A DNA stretch of 53,021 bases from Candidatus Carbonibacillus altaicus (GTDB lineage: Bacteria > Bacillota > Bacilli > Thermicanales > DSM-22653): contig PEBX01000012.1 in NCBI GenBank assembly GCA_003050645.1, positions 1-53,021 of the forward strand, in the 5' to 3' direction. The notes under the pieces were generated by a model that had not been told where the DNA came from, did not search any database, and saw nothing but the letters and a program-made list of their open reading frames with translations. Shown one piece after another: positions 42,290 to 52,100 of the stretch. How positions within the stretch are numbered: the first letter of the stretch is position 1; each line of letters begins with the position of its first letter. Both the position numbers and the translations under genes were made by a program.

Positions 42290-43612
42290 CTAACGGTACA
42301 TCACCGCACTGTTACTAGCCATAAGCAGGATGAGAAGCGTTAAATAAAACATAAGCGCCACCGTGACCAGCGTAATAAAAATATACATCAGTCCCTGACC
42401 GATGACTTCTAAAGAGGCGGTAACCGGATTATCCCCGAGCGGTTGCAAAACAGCCGAGGCAAACTGATAAATCAAGGCCACGACGAGCACTTTTACCGCT
42501 GGAAATATGGCGATCGTAAGCAGCATAAGCACTCCGAACAAGCCGACAGCGTTTTTAGCGAGGAGTGATGCTCCCATCACCGTCTCCGTGGCATCCGAAA
42601 ACATGCGCCCGAAAACCGGTATGACATTCGATACGATGTATTTGGCGGTCCTCAGCGTCACCCCATCGGTCACCGATACGACCGTGCCCTGCACCGATAA
42701 CACACCTAAGAAAATGGTAAAAAAAATACTCAAAACGGCCACACCCACTCTGCGCATCAAAAGCCCCAAACGGGAGAGCTGGTAATATTCCGTGAACAGA
42801 CTGATAAGTAGCAAAAAGGCTCCTAAAAAAAAGAGCGGAAAGACGATCTTATTCACCAACACCACACTGGCATTGACCAGAAAAAGAACAAACGGATGAA
42901 AAAAACCGACCGTGCCCAGCGCTCCGCCTGCCGCAATTAAGGTGAGCAAAATCGGGAAGAGCGCTAGCATAAAGTGCATGAGTGCATCTATCGTTTCCCG
43001 AGCCGAATTGGCCGTCATGTAAAAACTGTTTAAAACGAGTACGGCAAGTACGGTAAACGTAATGAATTGAGCGATGCGACTGACATTTTTTTCTTCAAAT
43101 GCGTTTTGTATTTGCTGCAGGAGTACCGCAAAAAGCGACAAAAGCAAAATGGTACCGAGCAAGCCGAAAAGCGTGCGCACTTCATCAAATATGTACTGCC
43201 AAAGCCCGCTCGAAAGGCGCGACCAGCTAAAAAACGATCCGGGATCGCGGATGGCCTCTCTGACCGATGCATGGCGCAGTGCCGGCAAGTAGCGCTGATA
43301 TGTTTGTTGCACTTCCTGAAAACTGCGTTCAATATCTGTAAGATCGAGATGATCGAGCTCCTTTTGCAGGATCTTATCGGTCAGCGCGCGCGTCTCTCCT
43401 GCTTCATCCACCGGTTCACCACCGCTTATCCCGGCATTTGTCTCGATGTTTATCCCAATGCCGGATCCATCCATCGACCGACCGCTCGCCCCCACGGCCA
43501 GGACACGTGCGCCGGGCTGAAACAAGACCGCACTTCCGATGAAAAGACTCCAGAACAACGCGACAAGCAAAAACATAACACATATGCGCGCGTGCGCCAT
43601 TCGTATTTGCAC
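42290..43612 (-). CDS. spoIIIAE: Stage III sporulation protein AE
   Basis: SpoIIIAE is the large polytopic membrane protein of the channel complex. The 440-residue protein starts with a signal-like segment, followed by a polar external region, then about seven hydrophobic segments, with conserved SVQGTVVSVTDGVTLRTAKYIVSNVIPV cut here as SVQGTVVSVTDGVTLRTAKY and VIPVFGRMFSDATE. The start is GTG 43612 immediately after GAGGAGGTGAAAAC. The Gly/Ser-rich external region near residues 40-70 is longer than usual. Confidence 0.94.
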   Translation of the reverse strand: MQIRMAHARICVMFLLVALFWSLFIGSAVLFQPGARVLAVGASGRSMDGSGIGINIETNAGISGGEPVDEAGETRALTDKILQKELDHLDLTDIERSFQEVQQTYQRYLPALRHASVREAIRDPGSFFSWSRLSSGLWQYIFDEVRTLFGLLGTILLLSLFAVLLQQIQNAFEEKNVSRIAQFITFTVLAVLVLNSFYMTANSARETIDALMHFMLALFPILLTLIAAGGALGTVGFFHPFVLFLVNASVVLVNKIVFPLFFLGAFLLLISLFTEYYQLSRLGLLMRRVGVAVLSIFFTIFLGVLSVQGTVVSVTDGVTLRTAKYIVSNVIPVFGRMFSDATETVMGASLLAKNAVGLFGVLMLLTIAIFPAVKVLVVALIYQFASAVLQPLGDNPVTASLEVIGQGLMYIFITLVTVALMFYLTLLILLMASNSAVMYR

Positions 43613-43643
43613 GTTTTCACCTCCTCATCCTTTTCAGCACTCG

Positions 43644-44033
43644 TTAAACAGGAATGAGGGCGAGGACCGTCTCTATCATCGCCTCAAGAATGGGGATGGC
43701 CATCATCAAAATCATCACTTTACCGGCCAATTCAATTTTTCCAGCAATCGACGTTTCACCCGCATCGCGGCTGATCTGCGCAGCAAAATCAGCGATATAG
43801 GCAACGGCCACGATTTTTAAAATGGTTGCGGTAAACAGCGCATTAACATGTGCGCGCTGCGATAAGTTGATAATGAGCTCGATAATTTTCTGCACATTGG
43901 AAAGCACGCTTATAAAAATGATCATTGTCGCCACTAGAGTAATGAAATATGCAAAAAGAGGACGTTCTTCTCGCACCAAAAGGGCGAGCGCCGTGGCCGT
44001 AAGACCGACCCCCACCACCTGCATGATCGTCAC
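43644..44033 (-). CDS. spoIIIAD: Stage III sporulation protein AD
   Basis: SpoIIIAD is a small membrane protein of the channel complex. The 129-residue protein matches B. subtilis SpoIIIAD from QVVGVGLTATALALLV through ILKIVAVAYIADFAAQISRDAGE to the end. The open frame extends to 44111 and would add a QVSRER-repeated N terminus. That repeat is the translation of an 18-bp DNA array carrying ribosome sites, so GTG 44033, five bases after GGCAGGTGA, is preferred; ATG 44024 is an alternative. Confidence 0.93.
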   Translation of the reverse strand: MTIMQVVGVGLTATALALLVREERPLFAYFITLVATMIIFISVLSNVQKIIELIINLSQRAHVNALFTATILKIVAVAYIADFAAQISRDAGETSIAGKIELAGKVMILMMAIPILEAMIETVLALIPV

Positions 44034-44042
44034 GCTTCTCAC

Positions 44043-44096
44043 CTGCCTTTCCCTGCTTACTTGCCTTTCCCTGCTTACTTGCCTTTCCCTGCTTAC
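44043..44096. repeat. 18-bp tandem repeat carrying the spoIIIAD ribosome site
   Basis: Three 18-base units (44043-44060, 44061-44078, 44079-44096) are identical except for the first base of the first. On the minus strand each contains AGGGAAAGG, a Shine-Dalgarno-like sequence. The array lies just before the start of spoIIIAD. Confidence 0.93.
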
Positions 44097-44232
44097 CTGT
44101 TTTTCCATCACTCAAACATATCACTGAATCGATCCACATCACGCCATTTATCCAGAGATCGGCCGTCTGTACCGTCCGCGACGCTTTTGTATCAACGCAC
44201 CAACACTTGATCGAAAAAAGCGTACGGAGCGG

Positions 44233-44436
44233 TTAAAAAAAATGAAAGACGCGCTGGATATGCTGAAATAAATTCTGAATAAAGTTCACGACCATATATA
44301 AAACGATCACAAAACCGATCAGCGTCATCCAATTCGCCCAGTCCTCCCTGCCGATCATCCTGAGAACCGAATGAATCATACCGACGATGATGCCTATACC
44401 CGCAATGGTAAAAAGCGTCTGAATATCCGGTTCCAC
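44233..44436 (-). CDS. spoIIIAC: Stage III sporulation protein AC
   Basis: SpoIIIAC is a very small two-segment membrane protein of the channel complex. The 67 residues contain LFTIAGIGIIVGMIHSVL, the charged turn GREDWANWMTLIGFVIVLYM and an amphipathic end, matching the family length. The start is GTG 44436 after AAGGTGGG. It is followed after about 200 bases by spoIIIAD. Confidence 0.94.
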   Translation of the reverse strand: MEPDIQTLFTIAGIGIIVGMIHSVLRMIGREDWANWMTLIGFVIVLYMVVNFIQNLFQHIQRVFHFF

Positions 44437-44470
44437 ATTGAACCCACCTTCCCCACACAGCTTTCAACCC

Positions 44471-44989
44471 TTACCAGATCAAAATCATGACCAGAAGACC
44501 GAACAGCACGCCCATCGTGCGCGCCATCTTACCATAGCGCTCATCATTTTGTTTTGCCTCCTGATACGCTTCTTCCAGCTCATAGCGCGCAAGCTGAATG
44601 CGTTTTTGCTCGGAGAGGCGATCATATTGTCCGAGCGAGCGGGCAAGATCGATGAGCGTCTGCCTTTCTCTGACGTCGGTGTACAGTATAAGCGGGGGAC
44701 GATTGAGAAGATCGTACCATACATCTGCCAGATTTCTCCGACCTTCCAAGAGTTCACGATGTGTGGACAAAAAGAAAGACGAAAGAAGTGCCGGCTCCAT
44801 ATGCGCTAGGCGTTTAAAAATGTCCGGTAGTCCGTTTTGGGCGTAGACGATCTCCGTCTCCAGCGATGTAAGCGCACGTTGAAGGGCAATGAGAAGTTGA
44901 ACGCGCCATGCATAGCGGCGGGCTACATCCCAGCCGATCCAACTAAATAAGGCAAGCATTAAAAACCCGAATATGAAACGGAGGCTCAC
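44471..44989 (-). CDS. spoIIIAB: Stage III sporulation protein AB
   Basis: SpoIIIAB resembles the type II secretion protein GspF and sits in the membrane of the channel complex. The 172-residue protein has an N-terminal segment (FIFGFLMLALFSWIGWDV), a helical middle with LQRALTSLETEIVYAQNGLPDIF, and a C-terminal segment (MGVLFGLLVMILIW). GTG 44989 overlaps the spoIIIAA stop by four bases (GTGA). Confidence 0.95.
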   Translation of the reverse strand: MSLRFIFGFLMLALFSWIGWDVARRYAWRVQLLIALQRALTSLETEIVYAQNGLPDIFKRLAHMEPALLSSFFLSTHRELLEGRRNLADVWYDLLNRPPLILYTDVRERQTLIDLARSLGQYDRLSEQKRIQLARYELEEAYQEAKQNDERYGKMARTMGVLFGLLVMILIW

Positions 44990-46032
44990 CGCGCATCACC
45001 TGCAGGAAGGCGCGTTTTTAACATCACACCATCTTTCCCCGGTGTATACACTTCTTCTAGCGTAAGCGGGCCGCGTCTTCGGCTTAATAAGAGAATGCGC
45101 TCGAACCCTCCTGTTTCCAAAAGTCGTGCGACACTATTCCTGCGCATGATTTCTTCAAAACTCGAACCGTGTAAAGTCGCTAGCACACTCACCCCAGAAC
45201 GGCGGGCCTCTTCTACCGCCCGCACGTCTTCCTCGCTACCTAGCTCATCGACCGCCACCACATGCGGCGCAAGCGAACGAATGGCCATCATCATTCCTTC
45301 GGCTTTAGGGCAGGCATCGAGCACATCCGTGCGAGGGCCGACATCCAGCGTCGGTACACCGTCGACACAGGCTGCGATCTCCGAACGTTCATCGATGACG
45401 CTAATGCGCTGCGGCGGTATGCCAAAACGCCGCTCGCCTCGGCTTAAAATCCGCACCAGATCCCGGAGAAGTGTCGTTTTGCCGGCACGCGGAGGGGAGA
45501 CGATGAGCGTCTCAGCCACACGACCGCCGTACCAGATATACGGTAAAAACGGTTCGCCCACACCCGGACGCGCCCGGGCCAGACGAATGTTCAAGCTACC
45601 GATTTCTTTCAGATGGTCGACTTTTCCATCGCGCAGGACAGCATGTCCGGCCAGACCGACACGATGACCGCCGGCAATCGTTACATATCCGCGACGCAAT
45701 TCTTCTTCCAACGCATAAAGTGAAAAGTCGGCGAGTCGAGCCAGAAAAGCGCGTAACTCATCCCTGCCGATCGTAATCGCATCTTCTGTATTGGCTGAAA
45801 GTCGTCCATCGCGCGTCAAAAATCCTGCATTTCGATAGGTCACAAGCTCAATCGGTTGTTCGCTACGCAGACGAATTTCTTCCGTTTCTTCACCCTTAAC
45901 ACGCCAAAAAGTTATAAAGGCACCCTTTAACCGTTCAGGCAGATACGTTAAAAAATACGGGCGTACGTCTTTATGCATGTGATCTTGAGGCGCGTGCGGT
46001 GTAACGCAACTTTCATTCATCTTCTCCAGCAT
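44986..46032 (-). CDS. spoIIIAA: Stage III sporulation protein AA (ATPase)
   Basis: SpoIIIAA is the cytoplasmic secretion-type ATPase thought to power or assemble the mother cell-forespore channel. The protein has an N-terminal domain with EEIRLRSEQPIELV, the R-rich GYVTIAGGHRVGLAGHAVL, Walker A in VSPPRAGKTTLLRDL, Walker B in HVVAVDELGSEEDV, and a sensor region ATLHGSSFEEIMRR. The start is uncertain: ATG 46032 is used here, ATG 46020 after GGAG is possible, and the frame is open to 46104. It heads the operon without efp upstream. A mother-cell sigma-E promoter could not be identified with confidence. Confidence 0.94.
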   Translation of the reverse strand: MLEKMNESCVTPHAPQDHMHKDVRPYFLTYLPERLKGAFITFWRVKGEETEEIRLRSEQPIELVTYRNAGFLTRDGRLSANTEDAITIGRDELRAFLARLADFSLYALEEELRRGYVTIAGGHRVGLAGHAVLRDGKVDHLKEIGSLNIRLARARPGVGEPFLPYIWYGGRVAETLIVSPPRAGKTTLLRDLVRILSRGERRFGIPPQRISVIDERSEIAACVDGVPTLDVGPRTDVLDACPKAEGMMMAIRSLAPHVVAVDELGSEEDVRAVEEARRSGVSVLATLHGSSFEEIMRRNSVARLLETGGFERILLLSRRRGPLTLEEVYTPGKDGVMLKTRLPAGDAR

Positions 46033-46268
46033 ATCCTTCACCCGGTCTTTGCCTATCTTGCTAACACCGTATGAAAGCACGTCCTCATTTAGACCTCTGC
46101 CCATTCAACTTTTTTATCGTTTTTTTAGATAGCACGCCTCTATCACGTATCCTATGCGTCCTTTTTAGCATCTAAGCCTCTCCTTTTGCCACGATCCCCA
46201 CTTTTTCCGACTGCAAGAGGAGCCAGATAGAACGCGCCAAAAACGCTTAACAAAAGAACATCTGCAAC

Positions 46269-46904
46269 TTATTTATAGAGATCAAGCAATTGATAGCGTT
46301 TGGCGAGCATGAGCCAATCGCTTTTTTTATGTGTGCCGAGCTTTTTACTAATGTTACTGCGGTGATTTTCTACCGTTTTGGGCGAAATGGACAGCTTTTC
46401 CGCAATTTCTTTTTGCGAATGCCCGAGTACGGTTAAGACAAAAATGTCCTTCTCACGCGTCGTAAGCGGCAATCCGGCGTGTCCTTCTTCTCCCTCGGCG
46501 GTCTCCTGTAAAACATCGAGCGGTACGATAAACGATTTTTGCCCTTGTAAAATGAGTTTTAAATGCTCGATGATGCTCTCTGCTTTTTGCCCTTTATCAA
46601 TATACCCATCCGCACCTAAACTGTACGCACGGCGCACATACTCGATCTCATCATACATCGAAAAGACAACAATTTTTCCCTTAGGTAAAACTTTTCTAAG
46701 TTCCTGAAGAACAGAAAGACCGCTCACACCTCCGGGCAGCGATAAATCTAGGAGTACGAGCTCGGGCTCAATTTGAAAAGCAAGGCGCAAAGCTTCTGCG
46801 CCATCCGCAGCAAAGACGACTTCATCGAGTAAAAAAGCATCCGTTAAAAGCTGTTCCAATCCATCACGGACAATGGCATGATCATCTATAATCAACGCTT
46901 TCAT
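46269..46904 (-). CDS. NarL/NreC-type response regulator
   Basis: This 211-residue two-component regulator has a receiver domain (LIIDDHAIVRDG, phospho-acceptor Asp in LVLLDLSLPGG, Lys in GYIDKGQ). A LuxR-type helix-turn-helix ends the protein (LTTREKDIFVLTVLGHSQKEIAEKLSIS cut here as LTTREKDIFVL and QKEIAEKLSISPKTVENH). It is encoded 159 bases after the kinase described next, which should phosphorylate it. If the kinase is NreB-like, this is the NreC partner that adjusts anaerobic respiration, but no nitrate or nitrite genes are in the window. ATG 46904 follows GGAGAGG. Confidence 0.92.
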   Translation of the reverse strand: MKALIIDDHAIVRDGLEQLLTDAFLLDEVVFAADGAEALRLAFQIEPELVLLDLSLPGGVSGLSVLQELRKVLPKGKIVVFSMYDEIEYVRRAYSLGADGYIDKGQKAESIIEHLKLILQGQKSFIVPLDVLQETAEGEEGHAGLPLTTREKDIFVLTVLGHSQKEIAEKLSISPKTVENHRSNISKKLGTHKKSDWLMLAKRYQLLDLYK

Positions 46905-47063
46905 ATCCTGGCCTCTCCTTCTTTCCTGAATCCTTCAAATATTGCATTTAACTTAATTGCATGCGACGGTTCAATCATAAAATGCATGATCCTACCTAAG
47001 AAAGTGCAACCTACCTCAACCATAAGCTGTAATACAACGTATATCGTCATCCAAATCTGTCTA

Positions 47064-48083
47064 CTATGCCCCACCATCGGGCATAAACGGGATCGTCCCT
47101 TCTACTTTTGTCGGGCCACCTTGTTTTGAGAACCAGTGGATTTCCCCGCCAAGACGCTCAATCCGTTCCTTCATATGGAAAAGACCAAGACCTGGATGCA
47201 TAGTTTGCGTATCCAAACCGCACCCATTGTCGATCACACTGAAAAGGAGGTGACGATCACGGCAGGCGAGATCAATCAAGATGCTAGACGCTCCGCCGTG
47301 CGAAACGGCATTACGTACGGCTTCTTGCAACACCCGATACAGCTCAAAAGCTGCTTCTTTTGATATCACATCACAATGTGGGCGGTCGATGTGCAGCTTG
47401 ATTGAAACATCATAAAGCGCTTGCCAGTCATGCACCGCTTGCTGGAGTGCCTGGGAGAGCGACAAATGTTCCAAAAACGTTGGTCTAAGTTCTTTGGCCA
47501 GCCGTTTGATGCGGTTTAAGGCATCGTCGATTAGCTTGGAAAGTTCCCTCAGTTTTTCCGCCGTCACTTTCTCTTTGGGTCGACGAGCTAAGTTTTGCGC
47601 CATGAGTAAGGCGCCGAAAAGAATCTGGCCGATATCGTCGTGCAACTCTTTAGACATCGCTTCGTGCGCTTTGACTTCGGCGCGCATCGACTCTTTTAGC
47701 AAAAGCTCGCGCAGCTTAATTTTCTCTTCCTCAAGAATGAGTGCCTGGTCGCTCAAAAGCAATATATAGAGCGTCATACCGGCCGCATGTATTTTTTCCG
47801 TCATCATTTGAAAATAGCCGCTTTCGCCTTCATAGACCGGCATATGGGCGGCAAAGATCGGTAGAGCATCATCATGCATTAAAATACATCGTTCTTCCCC
47901 GGGGAGAACAGGCCGCTCCCGGCAGTACGAACAGTACGGAACCCGGTCCCCCAGCTTAAGCCCCATCTGCCGTCTAGCGAGTGGGTTAATATAGACGACT
48001 TCGCGCTCCGTGTTCATAATAATAAGCCCTAGCGGCAAATGCTCCAATATTGTTTCATATAATGTTTCATGCATCATGCGCAC
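47064..48083 (-). CDS. NreB-like sensor histidine kinase with cysteine-bearing PAS domain
   Basis: This 339-residue cytoplasmic kinase has an N-terminal PAS domain (LPLGLIIMNTEREVVYINPLA), a coiled-coil linker, the HisKA_3 dimerisation domain with phospho-acceptor His in SKELHDDIGQILFG, and an HATPase domain (LQEAVRNAVSHGGAS, DNGCGLD, GLGLFHMKERI). The PAS domain carries C51-x2-C54-x11-C66-x2-M69, exactly the spacing of the four Fe-S cysteines of staphylococcal NreB but with Met at the fourth. An oxygen or redox role is inferred. There is no membrane segment, as in NreB. ATG 48083 or 48074 starts it; no nreA is present. Confidence 0.88.
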   Translation of the reverse strand: MRMMHETLYETILEHLPLGLIIMNTEREVVYINPLARRQMGLKLGDRVPYCSYCRERPVLPGEERCILMHDDALPIFAAHMPVYEGESGYFQMMTEKIHAAGMTLYILLLSDQALILEEEKIKLRELLLKESMRAEVKAHEAMSKELHDDIGQILFGALLMAQNLARRPKEKVTAEKLRELSKLIDDALNRIKRLAKELRPTFLEHLSLSQALQQAVHDWQALYDVSIKLHIDRPHCDVISKEAAFELYRVLQEAVRNAVSHGGASSILIDLACRDRHLLFSVIDNGCGLDTQTMHPGLGLFHMKERIERLGGEIHWFSKQGGPTKVEGTIPFMPDGGA

Positions 48084-48182
48084 CGACTTTCATAAAATCA
48101 TAACTATATTGTAGCGAAAATAACCCGTCCATACATGTCCCGTGCCTATAAAAAGGCGCGATGAACATCAGTTTTCGAAAAA

Positions 48183-48211
48183 TTGTCGGTGAAAGGCTGT
48201 TCTGTTATACT
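48183..48211 (+). promoter_or_regulatory. Sigma-A promoter of the HAD hydrolase gene
   Basis: TTGTCG (48183-48188) and TATACT (48206-48211) are separated by 17 bases and lie about 40 bases before the start codon. Confidence 0.8.
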
Positions 48212-48250
48212 ATTTTTAGAATGGATGCAGAAAAAAGAGGAGGATTATCG

Positions 48251-49105
48251 ATGTTCGCGCCGAGCTCGCTTAAACTCGTCGTCTTTGACCTGGACGGTAC
48301 GATTTATGAAGAAACGCATCATTTTGATTATTACGCCGAGCGTATTGCAGAAAAACTGCCGGACGTACAAGCACAGCGATTTTGGCAGGATTATCGGGAT
48401 AGTCTGGAAGGAAAACATACGCTTAAGATCGGCCGCGCCTACGATGCCCTCAACGATCGCATTATCGCTCATCGCCGCCTTACACCTCAGGCCGTATGGA
48501 ACTGGGAAGGCGCAACGCTCGATCGCGATGTGTGGCACGATGACTACAGCCCGTCGCTCGATCCCCGTCGGCAAAACATCGTTCTGATCGGCGATCAATG
48601 GTGGCTTCCGGCGACGGTTGCCATACACTATGGTATCAGCAAAGAAAAACTCGGGCAGGCCTTCCTTGAAACACGGGCCTTTATGCAAAGCGATGCATTT
48701 CATATGCGCCCCATTCCTGGGCTCCGCGACTGGATCGTAACGCTTAAAAAAGAGGGTGCACATGTGGCACTCATGACCAACAGTCCGGAAGAAGACAGCC
48801 GCGCCATCATCGACAAGCTCGGTCTAACTGAATTGTTTGACACGATGATTTTTCTGGCCGAAAAGCCGCTCAGGACAGAAGCGCATTTAAAAAGGCTGCT
48901 CCAAATTTCGGGAGCAGCCCCGGAAGAAGGGTTAAGCGTCGGAGATAACTGGCAAAACGATATTGCCCCGGCCGGAGCCATAGGCATGAAGACGCTCCTC
49001 ATCGATTCGCACGGACTTGCCGAACCTGGTGATGCCGATCTCGTCTATCCGTCGCTCTCCTCCGCTCTTAAAACGATGCTCAACGTATCGTCGGAACGTG
49101 CTTAG
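48251..49105 (+). CDS. HAD-superfamily hydrolase
   Basis: This 284-residue phosphatase-like protein has the HAD motifs in order: nucleophile Asp in VVFDLDGTIYEE, the Ser/Thr motif ALMTNSPEE, the Lys in FLAEKPL, and the acidic GLSVGDNWQNDI. A cap domain of about 120 residues lies between motifs I and II. The substrate cannot be read; phosphoglycolate or nucleotide phosphatases are typical relatives. ATG 48251 lies seven bases after AGGAGG; the frame from 48161 starts before the promoter. Its 3' end overlaps convergent carB by 26 bases. Confidence 0.88.
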   Translation: MFAPSSLKLVVFDLDGTIYEETHHFDYYAERIAEKLPDVQAQRFWQDYRDSLEGKHTLKIGRAYDALNDRIIAHRRLTPQAVWNWEGATLDRDVWHDDYSPSLDPRRQNIVLIGDQWWLPATVAIHYGISKEKLGQAFLETRAFMQSDAFHMRPIPGLRDWIVTLKKEGAHVALMTNSPEEDSRAIIDKLGLTELFDTMIFLAEKPLRTEAHLKRLLQISGAAPEEGLSVGDNWQNDIAPAGAIGMKTLLIDSHGLAEPGDADLVYPSLSSALKTMLNVSSERA

Positions 49106-52100
49106 TACGGTTTAAAAAAGCTTCGGTATAGGCGTGAAGCGTATCCACTCCGTCCCCGCGTCGTAAAGCTGGCAAAAGGTACGCCGTCTCCAAGCAACTC
49201 ACAACGGGCACGCCGTAATGTAAAGCTTTTTGTCTAAAAAGTACGGCCCGCTCTCCTTCTCCCTTAAGATGCGGCGCGATGAGAAGCGAGAGCGACTTCC
49301 ACCAGTTCGGATCCTCATACACGTGTTCACTGTCGGCAAAAGAGACGATCTGTGACCGGTAACCATAACGCTCCGGTGACTGAAGAAACGACTCTGCCAG
49401 GACCGCCGGTAAAAAGAGGCGACCTCCGGCTGCGAGCAAGGCTCGAAACAAAGAAAAAACATCTTCCGTGTTTTCTAACGCCCCGTAGAAAGCAATCGCC
49501 GGTTGCGTACTCAGATCAACGAGTAAAGGGGCACGTCTTTCGATGACAGAACGATACAATGCATCGTTTTCATCCCAACTGATCGCAAGCACTTCACCGG
49601 TCGAGCGCATCACCGGCCCTAAAAGCGGATCAACTCCGGATAATTTTTCCGTCGAAAAAACAGGCGCCTTGATCGCCACAGGGCGTCTTTTTTCATTGAT
49701 CTCGGGGAGTTCCAGCTCTTTTAGACGGATCCGCCCAAGTGCGCACTGAGCCCCCAGTTTGACCAGTGATTGTCCGGTGATCTTACCGACGATCGGCACA
49801 GTACGCGAAGCGCGGGGATTGACTTCGAGCACATAAACTGTATCTCCAGAAACAATATACTGAATATTTAATAGTCCCTTTAAGCCCAGCCCTCGAGCGA
49901 TGCGCCTGGCATATGCTCTGGCGCGCGCTTCGATTTCTTTAGAAAGGCTTTGTGCTGGAAACTTGGCGATACTGTCGCCGGAATGAATACCCGCCGGTTC
50001 GACATGCTCAAAAAAACCGGGTAAATAGATGTCCTCACCGTCGCTTACCAAATCCGCTTCAAATTCAGAGCCCTCGATGTAACGATCGACCAAAAGCGTC
50101 TGTCCGCGATCAAGAAGTTCGCCCACTGCACCGCCTAAGGCGCGCTCCAGCGCCGCTTCATCGGCGATGATCATCATGGAAGTACCGCCGATCACATAAG
50201 ACGGACGAACGAGTAGCGGAAAGCCTAACGTCTTCACGAAAGTGAGAAGCATGTCCCGATTGTTTGCAGCATAACCGACAGGATGCGGGATAGACAAGGC
50301 GTCGAGTAATTCATAAAAAGGTTTCCGTTCCTCACACGTCTTAATGACGGATTCATTTAAGTCAAACGTATAGTTGGGACTTTCGAGTAGAATCCGCCGC
50401 AGGGGGCCGCCGAGATTCAAAGATGACTGTCCGCCATAGGCGAGCATGATCATCCCATTTTTTTCGTGGAGGATGACGTCGAGCACGTCTTCTAAGGCCA
50501 ACGGTTCCATATACAGTCGGTCGGCAACAGAAAAATCGGTGGAAACTGTCTCCGGGTTGTGATTGATGACAATCGTCTCTAAACCCTGCGCTTTAAGGGC
50601 AAAGAGCGCATGAACGCTGGCATAGTCGAATTCGATCCCCTGACCGATGCGAATCGCCCCCGAACCTAGGACGATGGCTCGCTGCACAGAATCGTCTGGT
50701 TCCCCTGCAAGATGAGCCACATCGTGCTTATGGTTCGACGCGAACGGTTCGACGCGTTGTCCTCCGTCCTGTGATCTTATCTTGAAATTAGGATGCGACG
50801 TTTCATCATCTGATGGTGCTGCAATGCGGCATGGGGGGTCTATTCCCTGAATCGAAGAAGAGCTCAGGCGGGAACGCGGTTTGGGAGATGGATCGTTTGC
50901 ATAAGCACTGAAAAACACTTTCGGTAAAGGCGGATGGTTTGGATCGCCGTACGGATCGAGTACAAAAAATGTCGGGACGATCCCTTCCGCGATACGCATG
51001 CGGCGTACGTCGGCTTCCTCTAACCCCATATGCCGCGCCACAACGCGATCTCCTATACCTTGCCATTTTGTTTTTGCAACCAACGAAACCCAGGTCTTAC
51101 TCGCATCACTGTCTCTACCTGCGGTCCATAAAAACTTGCCGTCTTTTTTCTGCGACGCGACAAAATGATAAAGCCGCATGTTGAGATGCGCGAGATCCTC
51201 AATCATGGTCAAAAAATAAGGATGGATGTGCGTCCAAGCTGCTACCTCACCTATCGTCATCCCCTGATAAAACGCTGCAAAGAGTGCGGTGATGCGGTCG
51301 GCCCGCGGACCTTCCAGTGAGGCTTTGATCGAAGCTTGAGGAAGTGTTAAAAGCGTCTCTACATCATAGACGATAAGATCGAGATCGAGCGCGCGGAGCG
51401 CTTTATTAAAAGCCTGATGAACCGTCACGCCCAGACCCATTACTTCACCCGTCGCCTGCATCTGTGTACCGAGCGTCGTGTCAGCCTCCGGGAATACATC
51501 AAACGGAAAACGGGGGAGTTTGACCACCCGGTGCGGTATAGTGGGTGCGTCCAAAAGTGTCTTCCCCGGTACAAGCGGATGCTTGAGCTCTGACAAACGG
51601 TAACCTAAGGCGACTTTCGCCGTAGCGTAAGCAATCGGATAACCAGTCGCTTTAGAGGCAAGAGCGCTGGAACGCGAAACACGCGGGTTTACTTCGATCA
51701 CGCAAAAGGTTTCTTCCTCTGGATGCACGGCAAACTGAACATTGGCGCCACCGATGAGACCAAGCGCCGAGGCGATCGTATGCGCTGCCTCATCCAGCAA
51801 CCTCTGCATCTTTTCGGAAACCGTGAGCATCGGGGCGACCACGGCCGAATCGCCCGTATGCACGCCAACCGGATCGATGTTTTCCATTGTCGTAACGATA
51901 ATCGTATCGCCGCTTCCATCGCGCATGACTTCATATTCGATCTCTTTCCAACCGTGAATACTTTTTTCCACGAGGACTTGATGAATCGGTGAACGGTCGA
52001 GAGCGCGCGGCAATTTTTCCCGAAGCATTGCTTCATCGCTCACCATACCCCCACCTTCGCCGCCTAAGGTAAAGGCCGGGCGTAAAATGAGCGGATAACC

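Noticed and set aside
44034-44111. N-terminal extension of SpoIIIAD with QVSRER repeats
   Set aside because: Homologues begin near the GTG at 44033, and the repeats coincide with repeated ribosome sites; kept only as a possibility in the findings.
46105-46268. Sigma-E promoter for spoIIIAA
   Set aside because: A GCATAGGAT resembles the -10, but no acceptable -35 lies at the required spacing, so it was not listed.
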